A DNA stretch of 64,000 nt from Tubulanus polymorphus (GCF_964204645.1 NC_134026.1:15704650-15768649); one strand, 5' to 3'. Shown: positions 1 to 11,588, counted from the first letter of the stretch. The notes: a model not told the origin generated them from the letters alone. Translations and numbers: made by a program.

Positions 1-1276
1 ACATGTATCTACCCTAGACACATCGTCAGCCCAAAAACTGGCCCTGTCAGATTCAAGATGGCCGACTGGCAGCCATTGTTGTTTGCCAAAATCAGCACTT
101 TTTAAACATTTTCGAAGTTTTCGTGGGAAATTTTGAAGACGCTTTGATCAATTACCTTGATCTTTCGTTTATATTTGAATCTACCAAAGGCCCATCAGCA
201 TAAGAAAATTGGGTCGATCTGACTCAAGATGGCCGTCCTATGACCTTTTTAGTGCCCAAAAATGTCAATTTTGGCCAGAATTCTAGGTCCTATAGCTTCC
301 TACTGGTTTGCCATTTCTCATTGCAATTGCTGATGGATATTCTTTAGAGAGGGATTTATACCTGGGACAGGTATTTTTGATCAGCCAATTATGACGCAAT
401 TGGCGGCCATCTTGGTGTCATCAGTACTCATTCGTAGGTGGGAAAAAGTTTTTCCACAATTAATTGATACCTAAGCATATTGTGTTACTATATTCAATTG
501 GAAAGTTGTAGCCCATAACGTGTTCTATGATTTTGGTGAGTTTCAAGGTCATTGGCTTTTGTATGTGGCCATCAGGGGGCGTTGAATAATACAATAACTT
601 AGTATCGCTATATTATATTTGTACCAAGGCATATTTTGTTACCATGATCAATGGCAAAGTTGTAGTTCATGACATCGTCTATGATTGTGGTGAGTTTTTA
701 AGGACATTAGTTATTCCATATAGTCACCAGGGGGGCGTTGAATAGTAGAAAAGCTTAGTTTTTCCTTATTAGATTGGTACCTAGGCATAGTTTGTTACCA
801 TGATTCATTGCAAAGTTGTAGTTCATGACATCGTCTATGATTGTGGTGAGTTTTTAAGGACATTAGTTATTCCATATAGTCACCAGGGGGCGCTGAATAG
901 TAGAATGGCTTAGTATTTCCTTATTAGATTGGTACCTAGGCATATTTTGTTACTATGATCAATTGCAAAGTTGTATTTCATGACATGTACTACGATTGTG
1001 GTGAGTTTTAAGGTCATTGGGTTTTGCATATGGTCACCGGGGGGCGTTGAATAGTAGAATAACTTAGTAGTTCCATATTAAATTGGTAACGAGGCATATT
1101 TTGTTATCACAATCATTTACAAAATCATAGCTGCTCACATGTTCTATGATTGTGGAAGGTTTCAAGGTCATTGGTTTTTGTATATGGTCACTAGAGGGCG
1201 TTATGTATTTAAATTGTTAGATTGTTGAGCATTTGAAAGCACTGCCCAAGTGAGCATGGTGTCCCTGGACCCCTAG
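1..1276 (+). mobile_element. Helentron-like non-autonomous element (DINE/pearl type), 3' part
   Basis: This is a non-coding repeat that recurs at 10060-12498 and 43579-44779 and as fragments at 44884, 46352, 54575 and 55290. From about 430 to 1200 it holds roughly 150-bp diverged tandem units, each with a CAAAGTTGTAG core, a conserved GTGGTGAGTTT and a GTCACCAGGGGGCGTTGAATA stretch. It ends CCCCTAG at 1276, directly followed by TT. Near the end, other copies have a short hairpin (CCACTT, CCC, AAGTGG) about 20 bases inside. A CTAG end, subterminal hairpin, 150-bp core repeats, a GTCC microsatellite in one copy and no target duplication together fit Helentron-associated elements. The class assignment is inference; the repeat itself is seen directly. 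Its 5' part lies outside the window. Confidence 0.65.
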
Positions 1277-2506
1277 TTTGGTTTTGTCGTCCGCGACAAT
1301 TCATTATTTTGGTTTTATCGCCTGCAAAAATTCAATATTTTGGTTTTATCGCCCGCGACAATTCATTAGTTTGGTTTTATCGCCCGCGACAATTCATTAG
1401 TTTGGTTTTGTCGCCCGCGACAATTCAATATTTTGGTTTTATCACCCGCAACAATTCATTAGTTTGGTTTTATCGCCCGCGACAATTCATTTTTTGGATT
1501 TGTCGCCAACGACAATTCAATATTTTGGTTTTATCGCCCGCGACAATTCATTATTTTGGTTTTATCGCCCGCGACAATTTTTTTTCTTTTTGTCGCGGTT
1601 TTATCGCCTGCGACACTTCAATATTTTGGTTTTATCGCCCACGACTATTCATTAGTTTGGTTTTGTCGCCTGCGACAATTGAATATTTTGTTTTTGTCTC
1701 CCGCGACAATTCATGATTTTGGATTTGTCGCCCGCGACAATTCAATATTTTGGTTTTATCGCCAGCGACAATTCATTATTTTGGTTTTATCGCCCGCGAC
1801 AATTCATTATTTTGGTTTTATCGCCTGCGACAATTCATTAATTTGGTTTTGTCACCCGCGACAAAACAATATTTTGGTTTTGTCGCCCACGACAATTGAA
1901 TATTTTGGTTTTGTTGTCCGTGACAATTCATTATTTTGGTTTTATCCCCCGCGACAATTCATTTTTTTGGTTTTGTCGCCCGCGACAATTCAATATTTTG
2001 ATTTTATCGCCAGCGACAATTGATTATTTGGGTTTTATCGCCCGCGACAATTCATTAGTTTGGTTTTGTCGCCCGCGACAATTGAATATTTTGGTTTTAT
2101 CGCCCGCGACAATTCATTTTTTTGGTTTTATCGTCTGCGACAATTTATTATTTTGGTTTTATCACCCGCGACAATTGAATATTTTGTTTTTGTCGCCCGC
2201 GACAATTCATGATTTTGGTTTTATCGCCCGCGACAATTCATTTTTTTGGTTTTATCGTCTGCGACAATTTATTATTTTGGTTTTATCGCCCACGACAATT
2301 CATTAGTTTGGTTTTGTTGTCCGTGACAATTCATTATTTTGGTTTTATCGCCCGCGACAATTCATTTTTTTGGTTTTGTCGCCCGCGACAATTCAATATT
2401 TTGATTTTATCGCCAGCGACAATTGATTATTTTGGTTTTATCGCCCGCGACAATTGATCATTTTGGTTTTATCGCCCGCGACAATTAATTTTTTTGGTTT
2501 TGTCGC
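1277..2506. repeat. 31-bp satellite array, about 40 copies
   Basis: Tandem units of about 31 bp, centred on TTTTATCGCCCGCGACAATT, run without a break. Each unit has an inverted repeat (TTGTCGC and GCGACAA with a 2-3 base loop), so one strand can fold into a string of small hairpins. Because 31 is not a multiple of three, all plus frames stay open for long stretches and give repetitive ORFs of up to 155 codons. I take these as artefacts, not genes. The array starts exactly at the 3' end of the Helentron-like element, which suggests that element inserted into a larger array. Confidence 0.93.
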
Positions 2507-2598
2507 CTACATTATTAGCTTTTGAATAATTAGGCCAATTAATAACGTAATAAAGACTTATGCTTTCGCCTATTTTGAAGTCGATTAATCTGATATAG

Positions 2599-3014
2599 TA
2601 CGGAAGCGATAAAGGGCCTCGAGTCGTCGCGTTCAAACTCGACAAGTCGCCATATTTATGTCGATATATCGCGATATATCGTGTCAAGTCCACATGAATA
2701 TGTCTACATATCGTGACGTTTTCACGACAAATTTCGCTTATTTGCTCATTTTCCACGGGACAAGCCGTCATTTGAAGACATGTCTAAATGTAAGATGAGG
2801 ACGCCAGTAATATGACGACTGAGTTTCAAGTCGTCATGAATATGTCGACTTGTCGCGAGGAAAATGGTTGAGAAAACGAAATATGTCGTCAAAACGTCAC
2901 GATATATCGACATATTCATGTCGACTTGACGCGATATATCGCATCAAGTCGACAATAATATGGCGACTTGTCGAGTTGGAACTCGTCATCTCGAGGCCCC
3001 TTATCGCTTCCGTA
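2599..3014. mobile_element. Foldback MITE with 7-bp target duplication
   Basis: A 416-bp element begins TACGGAAGCGATAAAGGGCC and ends with the reverse complement. The arms extend well over 100 bp as an imperfect palindrome rich in TCGACATAT-type motifs. GATATAG flanks both ends (2592-2598 and 3015-3021), a clean 7-bp target duplication. Nothing in it looks coding. The superfamily is uncertain; hAT-like elements usually make 8 bp and others 6-7. Confidence 0.85.
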
Positions 3015-3110
3015 GATATAGTGTCGAATATTAAGGTCATTTTGGCAGATCCCTTTTTTTTAAAGTGATATTAAAGCGATCATTTAAGTGATCCTACTTA
3101 ATGAAAGATC

Positions 3111-3245
3111 TACGGAAGCGATAAAGGGCCTCGAGTTGTTGCGTTCCAACTCGACAAGTCGCCATATTTATGTCGATATATCGCATCAATTCGACATGAA
3201 TATGTCGACATATCGTGACGTTTTGACGACTTGAAACTCAGTCCT
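3111..3245. mobile_element. Fragment of the same foldback MITE
   Basis: It begins with the same terminal TACGGAAGCGATAAAGGGCC and follows one arm of the element at 2599-3014 to the TTGAAACTCAGT core, then diverges. It is a single-arm remnant. Confidence 0.75.
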
Positions 3246-3469
3246 CATCTTTCAACAACGCCAGTCACATGGAGTCGTACGTGTTCTACTTTCTGCGACG
3301 CGACACGACTGTCACAACCAACCGACGCGCTCTTGCGACTGGCAGAAACTAGTCGCACACAATCGTATTGCAAGTGACTTGCATCGAATTTTGCGATGCA
3401 ACGCGAGGATCGCATCGTGTGACAAGAACAACCTACGTCTGGCTTTAAGTTACTGCGGAGCACCAGAAA

Positions 3470-4005
3470 TATCTTTTTTTTTCGTTCAAAAGACCTTTCG
3501 CTTGAAAATTCTTTCGTCGGAACAAAATTTATTTCGTTCGAACCAATAATATTCTATACAATTGAACCAGTTTGAAAAAATCGTTAGAACAAAGTTGAAC
3601 AAACTTTTTTCTGTCCAAACGAAAGGTTTTTCGTTCGAACAATCATTCAATTGAACAGAATCGTTTTAATTTGAACAGAATTTTCTTGTCAGAACATTAA
3701 GTTATTCGTTCGAACAAGTATATTGAAAAAAGTTTTTTCTCCGAACCGAAAGTATTAAGTATTTCGTTCAATCGAACAGAATTGTTTTCATTCAAACATT
3801 CGTTCGAAAAAAATTGTTTTCGCTCAACCAAATTCTTTTTCATTTCAACAATAACATAGCTTTTTATTCGAACACATTTTTGTCAGAATGAAGAAAATTT
3901 TTGGTTCAAGCAAAAAGCGTATTGTTTGATCAAACAGAATTATTTTCATTCGAACAAGATTTTCTTGTTGGAACATTAAGTTTTTTGGTCGAACAGCGTG
4001 TTAAG
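3470..4005. repeat. Degenerate TTCGTTCGAACA array
   Basis: Irregular units of about 20-40 bp combine TTCGTTCGAACA, AATTGTTTTCATT and TTTTTCTGTCAGAACA. A second array of the same words is at 49795-50150. Both lie directly beside the same reverse transcriptase remnant, so the array is probably the 3' part of that compound repeat. Confidence 0.75.
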
Positions 4006-4009
4006 GTCG

Positions 4010-4312
4010 ATTTGGAAATTTACTCGGTCTGGTATATGTTGGATTACTGTGTATGCCATTTGCCAGGACAATAAACAGAAGACAACTTAGGATACTACCT
4101 TGCGTGACTCCACTAGTTTGACCGACTTATTCCAAGATGAGGCGTTCCGTTGATATCAGCTACAAGTTTTCGTTCAGAGATAACTGCTGAGCCATTTGCG
4201 CGACCTATCATTGAAACTGTTTCCTAATAGCCTGTTAAGTAATGGCTGATGTTGTGCCTTATCAAATGCTTCGTCAAAATCCACCGTTGAACAGGATTCA
4301 AAGACTGTGCAG
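4010..4312 (-). pseudogene. Decayed non-LTR retrotransposon reverse transcriptase fragment
   Basis: On the minus strand the sequence spells recognisable RT blocks in three frames: DFDEAFDKAQHQPLLNRLL (equivalent to the DFSKAFDTVNH block that carries a catalytic aspartate), WLSSYL, then GVTQGSILSCLLF (the G-x-x-Q-G-S box). These are typical of Jockey/CR1-type RT. At least two frameshifts and a stop separate them, and the downstream YxDD region is absent. The same GVTQGSIL block recurs at 50158-50315. Confidence 0.75.
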
Positions 4313-4350
4313 AAAACCCGTTATCGCTGCTTTGCAGCTATATTTTCAAA
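4309..4350 (+). repeat. Retroelement-like 3' tail with CGCTGCTTTGCAGC hairpin
   Basis: The stretch CAGAAAACCCGTTATCGCTG and a following TTTGCAGCTATATTT match 16187-16215, where the same word is followed by an ATT repeat. A conserved short hairpin followed by a simple-repeat tail is common at LINE or SINE 3' ends; that identity is inference. Confidence 0.45.
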
Positions 4351-4812
4351 TTGTTTTTTTGCTGGTTTTATTCTTTTGGTTTTTATTTATTGTTGCTAAG
4401 AATGCTTTTCTATCTCCCATTTATTAGGGGAAAAATTACTTGTGGTGATGAGTGGTGTCTCGCCCTCTCGCCCTCTGATCTGAAACCCACATCTTCCAAT
4501 TACTTACAATCACTTTTGAAAAATGAAAATTCACATAAATCATTATTTTTACACTTACGTTATTGCCCTTTTAGAGAATGCCATGTATTATTTTTCAGAA
4601 TACAAGAAAAAAGGTTTATCCCAGACATTCCGAATGAAATATCATTCAAAGATGTGGGAATTCAACGTAATTTAGACGATAAAATCGAAAGACCTAAATA
4701 TGAACCTAATGAAGAATCGTTATGTAATTGTGGAAAATATTATACTCGAAGCAATAAATCACATCATCTTAAATCAAAATATCATAACTCAAAAATAATA
4801 ATTCAACCCTAA
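4351..4812 (+). CDS. Hypothetical protein with a zinc-finger-like C-terminus, virus-like element remnant
   Basis: This is an open frame of up to 153 codons; composition changes near 4490, so the real protein probably starts after the hydrophobic N-terminal stretch. The C-terminal third is lysine and asparagine rich and has a C-x-C...H-H...H pattern (LCNCGKYYTRSNKSHHLKSK), similar in style to the fingers at the start of the polymerases at 17835 and 36267. It lies with two small broken ORFs, all facing a minus-strand DNA polymerase B fragment at 5765-6372. I do not recognise the family. Confidence 0.45.
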   Translation: MFFCWFYSFGFYLLLLRMLFYLPFIRGKITCGDEWCLALSPSDLKPTSSNYLQSLLKNENSHKSLFLHLRYCPFRECHVLFFRIQEKRFIPDIPNEISFKDVGIQRNLDDKIERPKYEPNEESLCNCGKYYTRSNKSHHLKSKYHNSKIIIQP

Positions 4813-4872
4813 ATATTCAGAATAAGTTATTTCAAATTAGTTATCAATCGTTTAATTTTTTTTCTTGAATAA

Positions 4873-5091
4873 ATGAATGAGAATGATTTCAGCATTCCAA
4901 CTGGAAAAAGTGATTTCAAAGACTATCTTGTAGCAGGAGGTTCAATATTGGCTGTACTTTTATTATGAAAATATCAGTGAGGATTTGATGAATGAAAATA
5001 TGAAATTAAGTTGGAAAAATTAAATGGAAATAATCATAAAAATAATAAAAAGAATAAAAAAGTTAATTTAGAAAATGTTTTAGAGGATTAA
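4873..5091 (+). pseudogene. Small single-pass membrane protein remnant
   Basis: A start at 4873 and a stop at 5089-5091 are in one frame (72 codons) with three internal stops. A hydrophobic stretch (YLVAGGSILAVLLL) lies near residues 19-32, followed by a lysine and asparagine rich tail. The tight spacing and same strand as its neighbours fit the compact gene packing of the virus-like element. Function unknown. Confidence 0.4.
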
Positions 5092-5138
5092 GACAGTATC
5101 TTTTAATTTAATTTATTTTACCCATTTTAACCATAAAA

Positions 5139-5441
5139 ATGAGTGAAAATATATTAAATTTATTACATCTTATTTACAGAAATCAAGAGCGCATTAAGTT
5201 AATTATAATGATATCTGGAATGGTTTCATTTTCAATTTAATCATTAAAACAGTTATTGGATTTCTATGATAATTGCAAAATTAGATACGCTGAATTAAAA
5301 GATAATGTCAATAACATTTCAGATAGAATAAATAATATCAAATGCTGTGAAATTTGTAATAAAAAGTATTAAAATGATAAGAGTTTAAGAAATCACCGAT
5401 ACATTCACGAACAAAATGATAAATTATATGAATCAAATTAA
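5139..5441 (+). pseudogene. Small membrane protein remnant with a C2H2-like finger
   Basis: A 100-codon frame with two internal stops carries a hydrophobic N-terminal segment (LIIMISGMVSFSI), a helical middle, and a C-terminal CEICNKKY...HRYIHEQN pattern that resembles a C2H2 finger. It is the third of three plus-strand small genes. Downstream, 5442-5760 is AT-rich with an imperfect inverted repeat (ATAGATTCAATTAGAA and its complement) between the two converging gene sets. Confidence 0.4.
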
Positions 5442-5764
5442 GTTTTTTAATTCATTCATATATGATATTGTAATTCTTTACGCATACTAAGTCAGCTGGT
5501 TTATTGTTTTTCTTATTGATTTCTAGTCAAATGTAAAGGAATTTAGTGTTAATAAGAATTGAATAGATTCAATTAGAATTATAATAAGTTTCCTTAACAA
5601 CACTAACTTATTCAATTCTATTGTTTTTCTAATTGAATCTATTTAAAATATTATGTAATCCACTTAGCAAATAGAAACAATAGCTAGTGCTGAATAAAGA
5701 ATATGATATTCATCTGATAGATTTTATATATTACTATAAAAATAAAATATATATTTGACTATAA

Positions 5765-6372
5765 TAATACCATTCCAGTCTTTTGTTTTTGGAAATTTGA
5801 TTAAATCAAATGCATTTATCTTTAGATTATAATCTCTTTTTATTTTTGGAATAATTTTAATTTTAACCGGATAACTGTCTATCTTATGATTATTTTCAAA
5901 TGGTATATAATGTGTTTATCTAAAACTATGTGTAATATCTTCTGTTGGATGTAAGCAACTAATTATTGTCCATAAAAAACATTTATCATCTTCATTTTGT
6001 ACATTTATAACAGCATTAGTTTTAAATGGTAGTTTAATATAACTTGATGCATTTATACTATCATCTTTATAATATGATAAATCATTTTCATCAATTGGTT
6101 TTGATTTAGCAAATTTATTATATTTTGTATTGTCATAAATATTATTTCATCAAATATTAAACCAGATCCTTCAAAATATTTCTCTTCTATTTTATTTTCT
6201 ACTTCATTATAACATTTATTTAATTTATCATCTATCTGTTGTTTTGAAATAATATATTGTGAATGAGAATTTATATTATATATTGGTTTATCTTCAGATT
6301 TTATAAATCTAACTTTATCAGATATACTAATGTTAGGATATTCTACATCTTTAATTATTTTAAAATCATGTT
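5765..6372 (-). pseudogene. DNA polymerase B N-terminal fragment, third copy
   Basis: On the minus strand the sequence matches the middle of the polymerase N-termini at 17835-19205 and 36267-33906: the DVEYP...IKSEDKPIYNINSHSQ block, the GSGLIFDEIIF block, and the INVQNEDDKCFLW-type block. Both ends are cut off and there are frameshifts and stops. No exonuclease or polymerase core is present. It shows the virus-like family has inserted at least twice in this window. Confidence 0.8.
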
Positions 6373-7028
6373 AGTCGATAAACTTTGTTTCGTCAGTAAC
6401 CGGCACTAACTGGCCTCAAATTTGAAGAACTTGGGAGCTTCTGTCCTGATTGGTCAGTATGATAAAAATGAAAAAACCTCCGATGAAACCCAGGCTCTCA
6501 CCAAGTTTGTACCGTATCTTATCGGGCCACTCATAGTTTTAGTTGTTTTACATCATTCAAGGGTTGTTATTGAATAGCATTACAATAATGAACATTTGTT
6601 CAGACAAAAGGCCCATAATCAATTTTTCGAAGATTTCATTCTCGTTAGTCAGTTATCATTAAATGTTCACACTGATCAAAATTGACTCCTTTTTTATGTG
6701 TTTTTTCTTGTTTTATTTTCAATGAAATGATTTTTTGCATACCGGTAGCCTACGTGACAGATTTTTACTTCACACCAGTTTGCCGAGCCACTGGACCATT
6801 GGTCCTTCATTTAATATTTAAGATTTAATCTTAATATTTTTATCATCATTTTTAAAATATTAAACTTTCACACATTTGAAACATACAATTTTATGCTTTC
6901 ATTTAAATATCTTATTAATTATCATTTTAGTATTTCACTTGTATATATTTGAAACATATAATTAAATAATTAAGATTCAAATATAATATTTCATGAATCA
7001 TTTTTAACATTTTAAACTTTAGTACATA
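6373..7028. other. AT-rich stretch without recognised features
   Basis: 6373-6800 has no ORF or repeat I recognise. 6810-7028 is very AT-rich and holds a loose duplication of the word ATTTGAAACATA. The boundary at 7029 (TGTCAAGACC) may be the start of the BEL/Pao 3' LTR, but no second LTR copy is present to prove it. Confidence 0.5.
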
Positions 7029-7205
7029 TGTGTCAAGACCTTTTCCTCCAGAAAGAAGTGACCAGTACGACTCGGTGTTGACATTAATGTAGTTTATTCT
7101 CAAGTGTTCCCCCTCTTGAAATAATTATCGAAATATGCAAGATTAAAAATACACATACAAGATTTAAACTACACATATTCATTTAGACAAAATGTTCAAA
7201 GTATA

Positions 7206-10055
7206 TTATTTACGACAAATCATCGGATCGCTCCGCCGCCGCGATGGTCGTGATCCTCTCTCCTGCAGCACTCTTGGGTCGCACATTTGCTTCCTGCGCT
7301 GAATTCGTAGCTGAATATTTTGATACGGACGCAAAATCGGTTGACGCATAAACTTCGAGAGGGCATAGTTTCGGCAACGTTCTTTGTGTGACCTCTTGCA
7401 GTTTTTAATGAAACATTGCGTACTTTCCACGATGTAATTCCGTAATTACGCTAAGTCGCCATTTCGATTGTGGCCCATCATCGGGATTTTGAACGACCGA
7501 GCCCTTTTTCACTAATTCCGTATCAACGACTTCACATTTTTGATTCTCGCGTAAATGTTATAAGTACTCGCCTTTCCAGCGCCTCTTATTCACTAAGGAG
7601 CAAACAAAGATATTTCATTCTACGTGTTAACCATTCGAGAGTGACACAAAACTTCGGATCATTCAACTCATTATCTCGTACGCTAGGTTGAGGTAATCCG
7701 GTTATCCGGTGATTGAACATTAACATAGATGGGGTAAATGCTTCTAAATCTGAAAAATCTGAAGTTAGATAGGTCAACGGTCTATCATTTAAGTGAGATT
7801 CAACTTCAATCAAAAAGCTATTTAACTCATCATGGGTAAATAGAGCTCTGTCGAGTACTTATTTGGTCATATTATTCACCAACCCAATCAATCCTTCGTA
7901 AAAAACCCCTGCCAGGGGCCCTCTTGGCTATGAATTGCCATTTTACCCTGTTCACGGATAGAAAGTCCGTTACCTCAACTGATGAAAAGATTTCACCTAG
8001 AATTTTATTCGCCGATGTAAACGTTGTGGCGTTATCAAAAACGCAAGTTCTCGGCAAACCTCTACGACCTGCAAACCTACGTAGCGCTTACAAATAAAGT
8101 TAAATCCCGAACTAGCTCTAAATGCACCGCTCTACTGACAGCACATGTAAATAAACAAACGTGGCATTTAGAGGTCTCGCCACCACATCCCTTAATCACG
8201 AGTGGACCTAAATAATCAATACCAGTATGGTGAAAGACTGGAACCTCTGAAACTCTGATACCAGGTAGTGAAGGAGGGAATGGTAAGAAAAATTAACAAA
8301 CTGATGATACTTGGGAAGCGGTATCGGTCGTTTTGCCAAATAGTCTTAATCTGCGTTTTCTAACCTACCATTCGAATGATGCTCAAGCCATCATTACTAA
8401 CTGTAAATCTTTTATCAATCTGTCAACAACCAGAGCTCTAAATGACTTATCACCCGACAATCGGGCAAACACCAGAGGATATTCTGATCTTTGAATACAC
8501 AATAACCACACTTTCTCAGAATTGTTTAGATCATCAGCCGAAATACTGTCTAAGTTCCTATCAGAAACTTTGAGTCTACAATTAATTATAAAATGAAGTA
8601 CTAAGGTAGTCATTCCGAACAAGTTAGACAATGACGAGAAGCCATTTGCGTCTACTACTTCTGAAATGCCCAAAGATTCACTTTTTTCAATTGGAACAGA
8701 TTATACATGTAGATGCATTTATGTGTGTAACCGGAATTTGATTTATTCGATCTGCTATGTCAATTGTACCGGACAACCACTGTCCGCTAGAAAACAGGCA
8801 TTGTGCAGATACGCCTCTCATCAATAAATCAGCTGGATTTTTATCACCAATACAAAATTGCCAATCCCCAAAATCACAAATAGATTTTATAGCACGAGTT
8901 CTATTGGCAACAAATTCTAGTAACTTTTTATCACTTCTCGGCCAACTCAATACAATCTGACTATCCAAATAATATTTGGTTTCGATTACAGGATACGATT
9001 GTTTTAGTTCATCAAATATATTGCCCTAATTCAGCGCCTAAGGTCGCGGCTATGAGTTCTAAGCGTGGAATTGTAACCTGTTTCAATGGTGCCACTCTGC
9101 CACGACTCAATAAGAATTGAATTTCCCCCCCTTGTTTAAGGTAAGCTACAGCGCCATAAGCCGGCTGACCGGCATTGACAAAAATATGTAATTTTACAGG
9201 TAAATTGGTATCGAAACCATACCATCTTGGTACGTGCATATCTTTGATCGCATAATTCAGATCTGAAACTATTCTTTGCAACTGTAGACGAAATTGCTCT
9301 GGTACTGGTGTGTCCCAATCGTATGATTCTCTCCAAAATGTTTGAGTCAGTATTTTGTTCCGAATAGAAATTGGTAATAAAAGACCAAACGGATCATAAA
9401 TCTTAGCTAAATTATGAACAATTGTCCCTTTTGTAGTACCAGAGAATCCGTCTAATATAAATAATTTCTTTGAAGGCGATAATATCTTGCTCAATACTCC
9501 AATTCAATCCCAAGACGTGACTTGGATGTTCCAAAATATTCTCAGATTCTGCTAATGAACACACATAATCACTGTTTGAAGACAAGGACCTTAAATTCAT
9601 TCCTGCTAAAGAAAAAATCTCTCTCGAAGACTTAAAATAAACTAAGCTATCTTCTTGCGAATTGCATGATGTCAATATGTTATATACATAAATGTTACGT
9701 AAGATATCTCGTAACTCGTACAACAATTTTTTGTTTCGATCTGACTCCATAAGTGATGTAAGACGGTGCAATTCAAAATAAATGGAGAACAGGTTGCACC
9801 AAATAATACGCGTTTGAAACGATAAGTTTCATTTCAAGACCATTTCAGGATCTGGATTCCCTGGCTCTCTAAACCAAATGAATCTAGTTACATCGCTATC
9901 TTTGGGTCGATGCCTATTTGGAGTAAGGCTTTTTCGATGTCCGCACAAAGACCAATCACATTCAATCCAAATCTCAATGAAATACCCGTGAGATCGATCT
10001 GCAGAGCTGGACCGGGATTTAAACTATCGTTCAAACTAGGTGACCCAAAACTACA
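7206..10055 (-). pseudogene. pol: BEL/Pao retrotransposon pol: RT end, A17-type region, RNase H-like, integrase
   Basis: Read right to left, blocks typical of BEL/Pao pol appear in order. They are RT palm (SLNDSLNPGPALQ, ADIEKALLQI, DVTRFIWFRE at about 9880-10040), the region after the RT active site (9412-9771), the conserved KIYDPFGLLLP block and Pao-type A17 region (9012-9494), DSQIVLSW...NPADLLMRGVS (8687-8968), the linker (8383-8673), and integrase with DYLGPL, VFDNATTF and VESHLNDRPLTY (7586-8220). The RT box expected to read YVDD reads YVYN, so the catalytic aspartates are lost. Frameshifts and stops are frequent. The upstream part continues at 12506, beyond an inserted Helentron-like element. 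Confidence 0.9.
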
Positions 10056-10260
10056 ATAACTAGGGGTCCAGGGACACCATGCCCACTTGGGAAGTGGTTT
10101 TAAATGCTCAACAATCTAACAATTTCAATATTCAACGCCCCCTGGGGACCATATACAAAAACCAATGACCTTGAAACCCACCACAATCATAGAGCATGTC
10201 AGCAGCTACGATTTCGTAATTGATTGCGAAAACAAAATATGCCTCATTACCAATTTAATA

Positions 10261-11588
10261 AGCGCACAGCGAGCGCCGAAGGCGAGAGCTGGAAGCTCCT
10301 TAAGTTAATCGCGCGTATGAGGCAAATTCAAACTTTCTATATTTCTCCATACCGTCCTTCTCAAAAAGTGTAGTTTACATCCGGGACACATGGGCATTGG
10401 CTAAATCGCGGCGACGAAAATGACGGTCACGGACGGCCTTTCGTCGGGTACTTTAAATACGTGAATGAAGGATTACAAAATGATTTTGTGTAATTTTCAG
10501 AATATTTACAAAGAATATTCACAAAATATTGTCAAAAAATGATATTTTTAGTTCGTATTTCTCCGTAGAAACCGATTGGAAGACTGGATTCGAATCCCAC
10601 AAAAAGCACAGTCCCTTAGCAACGGGTCGAATTTTTTAGAATAACAAGCGCGCCGGTTTCACAGCATCACTAAGGGTCGAGTCCCGGAGAATAAGGCGCG
10701 CGCGCGGTCCGCGTGTTACAAAAAGACCGTCCCGTTACACACAAGTACTGAATAATTAACTCAAAATTTTGCCAATCCCTTGAGTATAATGCCATATCTT
10801 ATATTTATGTGTCTTTTCAAACGTTATTCCCATTTTCTGTGTCGAGTAAAATTCGTACGCTATAATCCGTATTTAAAATACCGTTGTTCCATTAATTCCG
10901 AACCCATGCAACCCGTTGTTTTACCCCGGCTTAGGAACAAATTTTTAGTGTAAAACATATAAAACTATTGGAGCCATGAGACTTAGGTAGAAATCTGACG
11001 ATTTTTAACTACAGAAAAATTTATTCTCGTGTGATCGATAATAAAGACTCTCAATATGTAATCAACATTCCCAAACTCCCACGTTCTTTTTCGCAGAAAA
11101 TGATTAAAAAAATAATTTAATCACGGGTCCCTTAATTCGCTCGAAGGTCTATCATATTTTGGGTGATTTTCTTTGGTCACGCCATCGGGTTCCTTCCTTC
11201 AGCAAAACCTACATTTTTTACAATGTATAACTTGGGAACAAATTTCTTGTGTAAAACATAAACTGTTAAAGCCGTTCGTAGAACATATCTGACGATACAG
11301 AAAGATTAATCGTCGTATGAAAGATAAAGGCTTTCAATTTGACACTCCCAAAGCACGTTGTTTTTTCGCAAAAATGAATTCCTTTTCTAAACATGTATTT
11401 ATTTGACCACGGCAAATCTTCGCTCTGAATAGATCTTCGACATTTTGGGTGATTTTCTTTGGTCACGGACCACACCGAACACAGTTGCCCCCGCAAAACC
11501 AATGTTTTTTACAATGTAGATCTATATAAGTTGCCGCGAAAAGGCACTCGCCTCTAGTATTTATTCATTAAAACTCTGGCTGTGCGCT
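10261..11588. mobile_element. Insertion inside the Helentron-like element, with an internal 290-bp duplication
   Basis: The core repeat of the host element breaks at 10260 and resumes near 11611. The inserted block starts AGCGCACAGCGAG and has the near-inverse CTGGCTGTGCGCT at 11576-11588. It contains two diverged tandem units (about 10934-11230 and 11235-11520), both with GTGTAAAACATA, TCTGACGAT and TGGGTGATTTTCTTTGGTCACG. No protein is recognisable. Exact right boundary and target duplication are unclear. Confidence 0.55.

Noticed and set aside
1309-2457. Long repetitive ORFs of up to 155 codons in all plus frames
   Set aside because: They are forced by the 31-bp satellite, which keeps all three frames open; the peptides are the same words shifted in frame.
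7029-7205. BEL/Pao 3' LTR starting TGTCAAGACC
   Set aside because: Plausible position, but no second LTR copy in the window to define it, so not listed as a feature.
10575-10680. tRNA-like B-box words (GATTCGAATCC and GGTCGAGTCCC)
   Set aside because: No matching A box or cloverleaf found; no tRNA or tRNA-derived SINE can be supported.
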